Assembly (NCBI RefSeq): GCF_040115645.1
Contig: NC_089561.1
Coordinates: forward strand, 2,046,001-2,110,000
Direction of reading: 5' to 3'
DNA from: Euwallacea fornicatus
Taxonomy: Eukaryota; Arthropoda; Insecta; Coleoptera; Curculionidae
DNA: 64,000 nt
The stretch's first letter is position 1, and every line of letters begins with the position of its first letter. Shown piece by piece: positions 13,937-23,018 of this stretch. The notes beneath the pieces are model-generated. The model ran no database searches, was not told the origin of the DNA, and saw nothing but the letters and a program-made list of their open reading frames with translations. Position numbers and translations under genes: made by a program.

Positions 13937-16507
13937 ATGCAAATGAAGAAATGTGAACTTCTTCCGTGCTTTTTGGTGTTGATTTGTGTCCAAAGTGTGA
14001 GATTAGAGGGGGATAACTGCACCGGCTTTTGTGCAGGATTGGAGAATAGCTCTGAGGGCGGAAGCGAGGCTTCATCCAGTGGGGATTCGGAGAATGGACT
14101 TGAGTTGAGTGACCTTAGCATTAATTTGAGTAAGTCTGAAATCTAGCTTCATAAGGCTGCTATGCGCTCATCTTTGTGCGAATACAGCTTTTAATGGAAG
14201 AAGAGCTCGGAAATCGACCTGAGCTGAAGTTGGACAAAATTTTCAATTTTCAAAATTCCTCTTCTCAGAGAATGGAAAGCAGCACGAAACACGAATTTGG
14301 ATGTTTTCATCATACGTAAGCAGCTTTGGCTGAAGCGAGAAGCCTGTGATGGTTTTAAGTTAAATCTCTAAGGTTCTTTCCCGAATGAACGCTTCGGTGT
14401 AAATTTTTATGATTATGAATGTATCGTGTAATGAAGATTCCTAAAAATATTTTTCCGAGACTTCAAAACCGTAATTGAGTTATTCAGGATCAATATAGGA
14501 TCCGTATCGCTCCGGCCATTCAAGCCCGTCAGGGGGATCCACGCCGTCCCGGTAAATGAAAGTGCCTCAAAAGGCCTTAATCAACCGAACTAAATTCAGC
14601 GAACTTCCGATTAACCTAAGACGCCTTGCGATGGGTCTAATACTGCCAAGTGAGTCCGAGTTTCTCCCTAAACGAAAATGCCTGCAAAGCTCTAACGGAG
14701 GAAGACAGATATTTTTTCGTCTTTCTTCTCCTCTGCATACACTGCTCTTCGTTAGCTGCACAGTTTTCCCTACCTTCTCTCCATGTTCTCATTCCTGTTT
14801 CCAGTACCGGCTTTGGGGAGGAGGCGGCGGTATTTCCCGTTCGGCGATTTTCCGGTGGCAGAATTGCTAAGGTCGGCCCTGCTTTCTTTGCTGCATACCC
14901 TGTTCATGTTTTTTTTCGTCTCCCGTTTATGTTGTATTATGTATTCGACTATCCACTCTCATTTCCAGAGTTTGCTACTCCCTGTGAGACCCCAAATGGT
15001 GAGGTAACATTCTGCGTAAACCTCTCGCAATGCCCGATCCTAGAAGCTGTAAAGAACAAAAAGAGATATTCTGATTATATCCAGGCTGCCAAATGCGGCA
15101 CTAAGAACGAAGACGTAGAGAACTTTAGGGTCTGTTGTGGAAAGTACAAGAATTTCCGAAACAAAAAGCTAAAACCTGAGCAGGCCATAGAAAGTGAGAA
15201 CTACAGTAATGTTAACGCTCAAAATGGTCAGTAATCATTCTTCAGCGGCTGATGATGCTTCAGCCTCAAAACCAATATTTGATTCCGACCTGCTTCTGCC
15301 TCGTGATTGCGGTACTCAAAGGTTCATATTAAGGGGGAGGATCGTAGGAGGGACTGAGGCTTTGCTTGGGGAGTATCCATGGATGGCCAGGCTCATTCAC
15401 AAAAACAAAAATGGCAGGAAAAACTATGGATGCGCGGGATTTCTGATTCATCCCAAATACGTAGTTACCGCAGCTCATTGCATTGTCTCAGAGTTTGCTG
15501 AAATCAGAGGGGATCCGTGAGTTTAGAGGCTGAGTAGTGTCGGTATTAGACGTTCAATTATTGCAGGTATTCAGTCTTGTTGGGTGAGCATAATGTGGCC
15601 ACCGTCATTGATTGTTCCCCTAGAGGGTCTGTGTGTGCAGATCCAGTGCAAATTAGCAGGATAAATAAGACAATCGTGCATTCGGCATACAGCAAAGAAT
15701 CTAAGAACCATCACAACGATATTGCCCTCTTGTATTTGAATAAACATGTCAGAATATCCGGTGAGGTTTTTAGTCAATTTCTGAATTTGTTTTAATGAGA
15801 GTTTGGATAAGATTTTGTCAGACCCATATGCCTGGCAATGCAGGAGGATCTCAACTGCAGGCAATACTATATAAGCGGCTGGGGGAAGACTGAAACCGGT
15901 AGAGATTAAAGGGTCTTTTAGATGTTTTAATATTACTTGCCTCTTTAGCTGAAACCAGTCCAGTGAAGCTGAAGGTGAATCTGAGCGTCTTCGACAAGGA
16001 AGTGTGCAAGGAGAAATTTAAATCCCTGCTGGACTTAGATATACACGAGTCGCAGATATGTGCAGGAGGTGAGAGAATGAAAGACAGCTGTAACGGCGAC
16101 TCCGGAGGACCGTTGATGATGTACAACGGTAAGCAAGCCGCAGTTCAAAAGAAATTCTTCGCTTTTGACAAAATGCCATTCGCAATTTCGTTAAGAAACT
16201 AACGAGAGTCTGCTCATTCGGATGGTTACCTACATTCGCCATGTTGTCAAGAAAATTATTTTTCTCTAACTTCGAATATTTCTTTTACGGCTTAGGTTCC
16301 CATTTCTTGGCCGCAGGCCTTGTAAGTTACGGAGTCGGATGCGGAATGGCCGACTGGCCAGGAGTCTATTCCAGCATTCCATATCACCTGAACTGGATCA
16401 AACTGAATATGCTCGATATTACAATAAAAAACCCTAAAGTCAAGAAGCCACGAAGCTTGGATAAAGCCAAAGCGGCCAAAGCAAGCGCCGTAGCGGGATC
16501 CGGTTGA
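13937..16507 (+). CDS. SP1: clip-domain trypsin-like serine protease, 7 exons
   Basis: Model: 13937-14129, 14969-15205, 15264-15516, 15567-15760, 15812-15898, 15949-16128, 16296-16507, giving 451 aa. All junctions are GT-AG and frame-consistent; the 15206-15263 intron is the least certain boundary. The protein has a signal peptide (MKKCELLPCFLVLICV; an alternative start lies two codons in), a Ser/Gly/acidic spacer, and a six-cysteine clip domain at about 70-121 starting CETPNG and ending VCC. A linker Cys in DCGTQ precedes the predicted cleavage site GR|IVGG at about 169/170. The S1A domain has His215 (TAAHC), Asp279 (NDIALL), Ser373 (GDSGGP) and the pocket Asp367 of trypsin-like enzymes. The extra Cys pair in DCSPRGSVC is typical of CLIPB proteases, which activate prophenoloxidase or Spaetzle in haemolymph. 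The C-terminal tail is Lys/Ala-rich (KKPRSLDKAKAAKAS), which is unusual. AATAAA is at 16614. The true substrate cannot be read from sequence. Confidence 0.88.
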
Positions 16508-16944
16508 AATGGGTACATAATCGATGGACTTGCTTAAACATAATTTCAAGTTACATGTTATGTATACATCTGCTAAGAGAGTTTAATTTTCACGTTTTCC
16601 AATTCAAATCCCAAATAAATACGTTGCGAAACAACATCCGAATTAATGCTTCTTTTGCTCTAAATCTTATCAGAAAAACCTTTGACCGTCGAGTCTTTTC
16701 ATAGGAGCAATTGCTGATGGTATCAATATTATTGTAAGCCATTATTATCGTAAACTAACAACTTAACTTGGCATATGTGTGTGGTTGCCTGCTGCATGAA
16801 CTGCAAGTGACAAATAATGGGAATACCGGTTTATTGATACAATACAAAACGACCAGCTTTACGTATTTGCAAGAAATCACATCCTTTAATTGGGCTGCTT
16901 CAAGAACACTTCGTCATAAGTTCACTGACGTGAAGAGTACCAAG

Positions 16945-18453
16945 ATGGATCTCCTCTATTTGCGGGGTGTTTGCTTCGCTATTTGCATTTCCGCCATCAG
17001 TGCCCGTAAGTATTTTGTTAGATGCTTTTCCGCTTAGATTCCCATTGTCGCCCATGATATAGAAACCTTGGGTGGGTTCTGCAGAACCCCCTTGGGGGAA
17101 GGAGCTAAGTGCATAAGCGTGTATGAGTGCGCCCCTCTGATGTCGCTCCTAAGGATTCCTTCTAGAACCATCGAACAAACACAGTTTCTCTTCAATTCCA
17201 GGTGAGTTCAGAATTTTTTACCGATTTTTCATTATCTTGAGGAGGAGCTTTTAGGTGCGGAACTAGTTCTTCTGGGACCACCTACGTATGCTGCGGCTCC
17301 GGCCTCAACAAAATCACCTTAACTGAAGATGATTCCGATGGCAAATTCACCCGAAACAATGCCATTCCCGATAGAAATAATTGCGGGTGGCAGGTAGAGA
17401 TTTACCCTCGAGTTTACTATTAAAGTTATGCTCAGTTTTCTAGGCAGCGAACCGGATTTTTAATGGAGAAGCCACAGCTCTGGACGAATTCCCTTGGATG
17501 GCAGTTATTGAATTTTTGAAACCGAATGGGCAGCGTAAAATTGCTTGTGGGGGCTCCCTCATCAGCCCCCGATACATCTTAACAGCCGCCCATTGCGTTA
17601 AAGGGGAAGTTTTGATTAAACTTGGGCAACCGTAAGTTTTGCAAAGAAAACTTTCATGCATGATACCGCTCCGCCGTTAGCGTTATTTTTTCTTTACGTG
17701 GTACCGCGTCAGCTTAACCGCAACGTTAATCTTTTTTGTTTCTATAGAATCAATGTGCGTTTAGGGGAATACGATACCAGCAGCCCTGACAGGGACTGCT
17801 TCCGAATAAACCGCACCAGCTTCTGCAACGAAAAGGAAATAAATGCAGGAATTGAGGAAATCATTCCACATCCTGGATACAGTGGAGACTACAGTCGATA
17901 CTATGACATTGCCTTGATCAGGCTTGATCGAAACATACCATATTCCGGTTAGCTAAAATACCGATCAGAACATTGTTTATGAGAATCCCCTTCCAGACTA
18001 CATTCAGCCAATATGTCTCCCAGAACCCTCAGAGGCCTCTACTGCTGGAGATAACCTTATAGTCGCGGGTTGGGGTAGGACTGAAAACGGCAGGGACAGC
18101 AACGTGAAGCTGAAACTACAGGTTCCCTTAACCGAGGCCAGAAAATGCAGGAACGCTTTCGCCCCCCTGGGGGTGCAATTGAGGGATGATCAAATCTGTG
18201 CTGGAGGGGAGGATGGCAAGGATTCCTGCACAGGTTTGCGGCAAATTTGGTGACCTCGATTTCTAGACAACACAGGGTTTTAGGTGACAGTGGAGGTCCG
18301 TTGATGCGGACCTTGTCCTCAGATGTTGCCAGATGGGTGGTTGAGGGAGTTGTTTCTTTTGGGTATACTCAGTGCGGCACCAAAGGATTTCCAGGTGTCT
18401 ACACGAGAGTGGCTAAGTACGTGCCCTGGATCCATAAATCAGTAAAGAATTAG
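16945..18453 (+). CDS. SP2: clip-domain trypsin-like serine protease, 7 exons
   Basis: Model: 16945-17005, 17063-17201, 17255-17393, 17444-17631, 17748-17947, 17997-18233, 18284-18453, giving 377 aa. Every intron is GT-AG and 49-116 bp long. The signal peptide ends at about AISA|QTLGG. The clip domain at about 27-80 begins CRTPLGEGAKC and ends VCCG. After the linker Cys (NCGWQ) comes the activation site NR|IFNGEA at about 117/118, where the usual IVGG is changed to IFNG. The triad is His163 (TAAHC), Asp229 (YDIALI) and Ser324 (GDSGGP), with trypsin-like pocket Asp318. The Cys pair DCFRINRTSFC marks the CLIPB type. It lies 437 bp downstream of SP1 on the same strand and shares the phase-1 introns before the PICLP block and before GDSGGP, which suggests tandem duplication. 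It is probably a secreted haemolymph cascade enzyme. Confidence 0.92.
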
Positions 18454-18505
18454 AGTTTATTTATTATGTAAATAAGGTACCTAATGGACAAAGAGAGTGT
18501 TTTCT

Positions 18506-18863
18506 TTAAAGCTTCTTGCTCGCATTGGTCCAGGTGGTTTGGTTGCCGCAACACACCATGGGTAGCCCTCCCGGCTTCCTTTTTGTGCACTCAGAGGCCT
18601 TAATGAACTGCCTTTCTTGGGTGCTAATCTTACTGGCCCCATTCAACAGCAATTTAAGAAATAGCTCACAATCACTGATTCTCACGCATTGTCCCTTATC
18701 TCCATTGGGAGTTCTACAAACCAAGACTTTAGCCTCTAAAACAAGGAATTCTAATAGCGAAGTTCTAATACTGATCATTTGGGTTCTTCTTACCATTTTC
18801 TTTCAATTGGGCTATGCAGGGGGCTAACAGCAAAGCTACGACGAAGACGGAAGTCACAAACAT
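18506..18863 (-). CDS. Stand-alone secreted clip-domain peptide 1, 99 aa
   Basis: The minus-strand exons are 18794-18863 and 18506-18735, with a 58-bp GT-AG intron in phase 1. The product is a signal peptide (MFVTSVFVVALLLAPCIA), a short linker, one complete clip domain (CRTPNGDKGQC, then C, EC, and VCCG: six cysteines) and a 12-residue tail ending in a stop. No protease domain follows: the next DNA downstream on this strand is the 3' end of SP2, only 52 bp away. The exon layout matches the first two exons of the neighbouring proteases, so it probably arose from such a gene by loss of, or failure to inherit, the catalytic exons. Function is unknown; it could bind cascade partners through the clip domain. 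It could also be a degenerating gene, but the intact splice sites and TATA box argue against that. Confidence 0.8.
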
Positions 18864-18916
18864 GTTGGTCAAATTGAACAGGTTTAACTATCTACTTAGA
18901 TGAAAATAAACACTAA

Positions 18917-18924
18917 CATTTATA
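18917..18924 (-). promoter_or_regulatory. TATA box of clip peptide 1
   Basis: On the minus strand this reads TATAAATG, 54 bp upstream of the start codon at 18863, a suitable distance for a short 5' untranslated region. The assignment rests on position and motif only. Confidence 0.5.
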
Positions 18925-19149
18925 GCCTGATGGTATGAAGAAACCTGAAAAGCTACGTATTTACTAATCAGGTTTTGTGGTCCTTCTTTGAAATTTTAAT
19001 CGACAGAATGTTACCGCAGGTACTCGGTTTGGATGCTACAGCGTTTATTGGTGGGATTTTCCATTGCGTAGGTGCTTCTTAGTGCGAAGTTTACATAGGT
19101 TTTTAATATGAATAATGACCGCAAAGAAATATGATCAGTTTCATACGAA

Positions 19150-19720
19150 ATGCTCCACCCATTAATAATAATAATTAAGTCTTGTAATTTTCGCAAAATA
19201 ATGCTGATCTTGTATAGATTTTTTCTTGAACACCTCCTGAGGCCAATATTAGTACCTTTCGTGCAGACTTTACCAAAAGGCATTTTCCAACAGGATCATG
19301 CAAGGCCGCATACTGCGAATATTACTCGAAGATACCTGGGTCAAGCACAATTGGGAATGTTGCCTTGGCCTGCACGGTTACCAGACCTATCACCTAGTGA
19401 ACATATTTGGGATATGAGCCGCGGTCTTCGAAATTTACCGAGGCCTTCAAACAATGTAGATGACCTTGTACAACACCTTGAGTTAGTATAAGATACCCCC
19501 AGGATATTGATCATTTGTCGGAAGGCACGCCGCGAAGAGTATGGTGCTTGCCTTGCTTTACGAGGCGATGTCACTCATTATTAACTTTTTAATTAATAAA
19601 TGTGTTTTTTTTACTGAACCTGCGATCGTTTGATACTCTACTATGAAGCATTATTTCGCCAAGAAATAATGACTTAATTATTTTTATTGCTGGGTGGTGC
19701 TTTTCATATGACAGTGAGTG
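19150..19720 (+). mobile_element. Tc1-like transposon 3' fragment
   Basis: This is the right-hand part of a Tc1-type element in the 2-kb gap between clip peptide 1 and SP3. The coding remnant is described separately. Downstream, 19685-19720 reads tggtgcttttcatatgacag and then tgagtgta. Reverse-complemented, this starts TACACTCACTGTCATATG, as expected for a Tc1-like terminal inverted repeat beside a TA target site. I could not find a matching left terminus, so the copy is 5'-truncated. Confidence 0.65.
19200..19583 (+). pseudogene. Tc1-like transposase C-terminal fragment
   Basis: The open frame contains IFQQDHARPHTA, the second catalytic Asp motif of Tc1 transposases, followed by LPWPARLPDLSPSEHIWD with the third catalytic residue (Glu) of the DDE triad. 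After the frame closes near 19490, the homologous tail continues in another frame (DTIPQDIDHLSEGTPRR), so at least one frameshift is present. The N-terminal DNA-binding and first catalytic regions are not recognisable upstream. The copy is inactive. Confidence 0.85.
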
Positions 19721-20871
19721 TATCTGGATGCTTAAAAAAAGGAAAAAATCGGTTAGAACTGTGCGGAATTATTCGGGCTAATTTTAATATGAAAATTCGG
19801 CAATTTTCCACCGAATTTATCCGATGCGGTATCAAGTGGAGCAGCATTTTCTAAAACTATGGTGATGTACGACGACTTTTTTGCTTTTTGCAACCTTGTT
19901 TAGGTGCCACCCTGGTTTCCTCGACTCTTAGGTTTTACTATTCCGTCACAAATTATTTCAACTTTTGTTAAAATACCTGAAAAACCAGCAGCGTACAAGT
20001 TTCACCTAGCGGCAAGCGGAACTACCCTTGGCAAGTCTCGCGCCCTGGGTGCATCTCAGTGCTGGGGTAAGCAGATACTGCAACAACTACCTCTTTACGA
20101 ATAACCTAAATACGTACACTAATAAGTGTTTTGACCAGAAACAGATTTAATGTGCGACATTCCTCGGTTGCACGAAGGCCTTTTGTAGAATCACCCAAAT
20201 ACTAAAAAATTCTTGGTTCAAGTCGCAAAAGTACATATTAAATCGTCTACATCTAAAGAATGTCCCTGCCGGAATATTTTTCTTATTAAGAAAAAAAATC
20301 TCTAATGAGCATAAAACTCTGACCAGCTAAAATACCAATTCGATTCACAGGATTTCAATGAGCACCAGTAACGGAAAAATGATTGGCTTCTTTATTGGTA
20401 AAACCTTGGAAAGTCCGGAATGCATTATAAGAACAACGACTTCAGACGTTTAGATTATGGCCATTAAGGCGGAGGTTAATCAAGGACACGCTAAATCAAC
20501 AACGCCATCTCTGGTCTAGAAAAAAGTATTAACGAAGTTAATACCTGGACAACTATGAATTAAGAGTGGGTCCTAGAGCGGCTTAACTGTTAAGTGCTCC
20601 TCGACAATGTAACCCTTTATGAATGGCTCTAGATTGGGGAGAGATTTATCTTAAGCGCGGACAGATGCCGCTGTCTTGCAACAATTTTCTCCCAAACAGA
20701 TGGCGCCCATAACCCTCTTTCCTCAAACACTCCATACCTTAGATCTCGTTTATCTTGCGATAATAACATTTTTATATTAAAGATACCTTTTAGTACCAGT
20801 CAGACAATTAAAACTGACGGCGGAACGTTGTTTATTAGTAATATTCCCTAATTAATATGTAAGCTCCAGTG
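19721..20871. other. Gene-free spacer upstream of SP3
   Basis: I find no gene or convincing exon between the Tc1 fragment and the start codon of SP3. Open frames are short and featureless. Confidence 0.5.
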
Positions 20872-22722
20872 ATGTTGTTCCTAGTGTTATCATTGAGTTT
20901 GCTCGCCATCTTTGATACCGAGGGCTGCCCCTGTACGTGCAGGATCTTTGACTTGAGAGAATCTTAGTAATCCATCAAGTTTTAGTGAACGTGTGTAGAA
21001 CCCCTAATGATACCCAGGGATATTGTACGCAGCTGCAGAATTGCGTTCATTTAGGGAAGTTGGCCAACAGTACTGATTTGAGAGGGAGGAAGTTTGTCCG
21101 AACCTCGATATGCGGATATGATTTAGACAACTCGTATCTGTATTGCTGTGATGCTGATGGAGTTTTAGAAAAGCTCAAAGAAAATTGCACTTTTACTTCC
21201 AAACCCAACATGGCGCCAACTCAAGAATATCATTCGTCTCCTCCTCCTGTTAAAATTGAGTCTAGTACGACACCTCCAACAGTCACAGGTATTTACCTTC
21301 AAACTCTCAAAACTCACCTGTTAACATAATACTTTTCTCATTTCACAGGTTCCCCATTGGTATCTCATTTAAGCTACTGTCAAACCCCTAATGGGGACAT
21401 CGCTCAGTGCATGTCCATCTTCAGCTGTCCTTCTCTTTTGGCAGCTGCAGTCAGTAACACCACCAGTGACTCCAGGAGGTACTTGCGCGAATCCACATGC
21501 GGATACAAAAGTGGGATTTTCTTCGTTTGTTGCGGGAAAGACATCAACTTTGCCCAGTCGAATCTGGAACAGGACTTTGCAGAAGAAGCTGAAGAGATTA
21601 GGCCTAGTGATGCTATAGGTGAAGATATGTGTGGTGTGGAAGTAGGTATGGTTTAGATACTTGTAGACAAGCATTTGGGAGTGAAGTTTGGGTTTTAGGT
21701 GACTCCCGAAAACGTCCCGTTTGTGCGCGAGGATAGGAATTTATTCCAGAATATTTCCCTAGAAAATAGGATTTTCGGAGGTACAGAGTCAGAACTCCAT
21801 GAATTCCCATGGGTGGCCCTCTTGGAGTACGCGGATAACCATACTGGCTATCGAGTATTTCTTTGCGCCGGTTCTCTGATCTCCTCCAGACACGTTCTCA
21901 CGGCTGCGCATTGCATAATCCCCGTCTCCGCTTATAAAATGTGATTTTGGCTAATTTATGAATGCACGGTGCCTATTTAACAATGTTCCAGGGTGAGTGT
22001 CCGATTGGGGGCCTGGAACTACACCACTACAGACAAGTACTGCGCCCAAAGTAACGGTACAACTGTATGCATTGACCCGGCCGTTGATGTGGAAGTAGCC
22101 TCTTCGTATGTTCATCCCTCATATGTACCCAGAACCAAACAGAAACACCATGATATTGGGATTATCACGCTAAAGAACGACGTCAAGTTTACAGGCACGT
22201 TCTAATGGAAAACTTAAAAATAATAATACACTTTTAAATGAAATGTAGGTCACGTTAGGCCAATTTGCCTCCCGATCCAGGGAGTGGACGCTCCTCCTGG
22301 AGAGAGGCTGACATTATCCGGATGGGGCTTGACTGGCTTTAATGATGCCACGGTGATCAAACAAAAAGTTGACGTACCTCTGATCCCAGTGTCGCAGTGC
22401 TCTTTAATGTTCCTGAAAAATTTCACTCTGGGTACCAAAGAGGAACGTAGACTGAGCAGAGGGCAGTTCTGCGCCGGAGGGGAGAGTGGCAAAGACGCAT
22501 GCGTAGGTAAGCAAAACATACATTTACCCCAGTAGGTGTCTTATTATGCACTTTCCAGGCGACAGTGGAGCTCCATTGATGAGACGATTCAATTCTTCCA
22601 GATGGCACGTAGAGGGAGTAGTCTCGTTTGGGATCGGCTGTGGAGTGACAGATTTTTATGGGGTGTACACGAAAGTGTCTTATTACACTGACTGGATACG
22701 CGAAATTGTTAGTAATAAATAA
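20872..22722 (+). CDS. SP3: double-clip trypsin-like serine protease, 7 exons
   Basis: Model: 20872-20932, 20986-21288, 21349-21641, 21699-21940, 21992-22194, 22249-22506, 22559-22722, giving 507 aa. The signal peptide is MLFLVLSLSLLAIFDTEG. Clip domain 1 is at about 24-75 (CRTPNDTQGYC to YCC) and clip domain 2 at about 132-183 (CQTPNGDIAQC to VCC), joined by a Pro/Ser/Thr linker. The activation site is NR|IFGG at about 243/244. The triad is His290, Asp354 (HHDIGI) and Ser456, with trypsin-like Asp450. The active-site block reads GDSGAP instead of GDSGGP. Intron 22195-22248 needs a GC donor (ACAG|GCACGT) to keep frame. Double clip domains are known in prophenoloxidase-activating proteases of moths (PAP-2/PAP-3 type), so a role in melanisation is plausible but inferred. 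The stop codon adjoins an AATAAA at 22714. Confidence 0.9.
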
Positions 22723-23018
22723 ATTATTTATCTTTTATTGTTATTATATTGTGATGCTGACAATTGTGCCTGACCCCGCGGTTTTCCGGGATTTTACACT
22801 CGTCAATCAAAAACACATTGGTGTGCTAAAAATTTGGAGCACATGTATTATTAAATGATCTAATTACCAAGGAAGTGAGGAAATGACGAACTCATGGAGA
22901 ATCCCTTATTCCCGGTATCAAACTCCCCTCTCAGCTAACCAGCACGTTACTCACTACCTTTCACCATATACGCTTTTGTGGTCTTACAGCAGCTAGTCGG
23001 TGTATGCATCTAAGCAGA

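Noticed and set aside
14650..14968. A long open frame running straight into the SP1 clip exon, with a hydrophobic stretch that looks like a signal peptide.
   Set aside because: It has no ATG before the hydrophobic part, and the clip exon has a good acceptor at 14967-14968 that joins in frame to the ATG-started exon at 13937.
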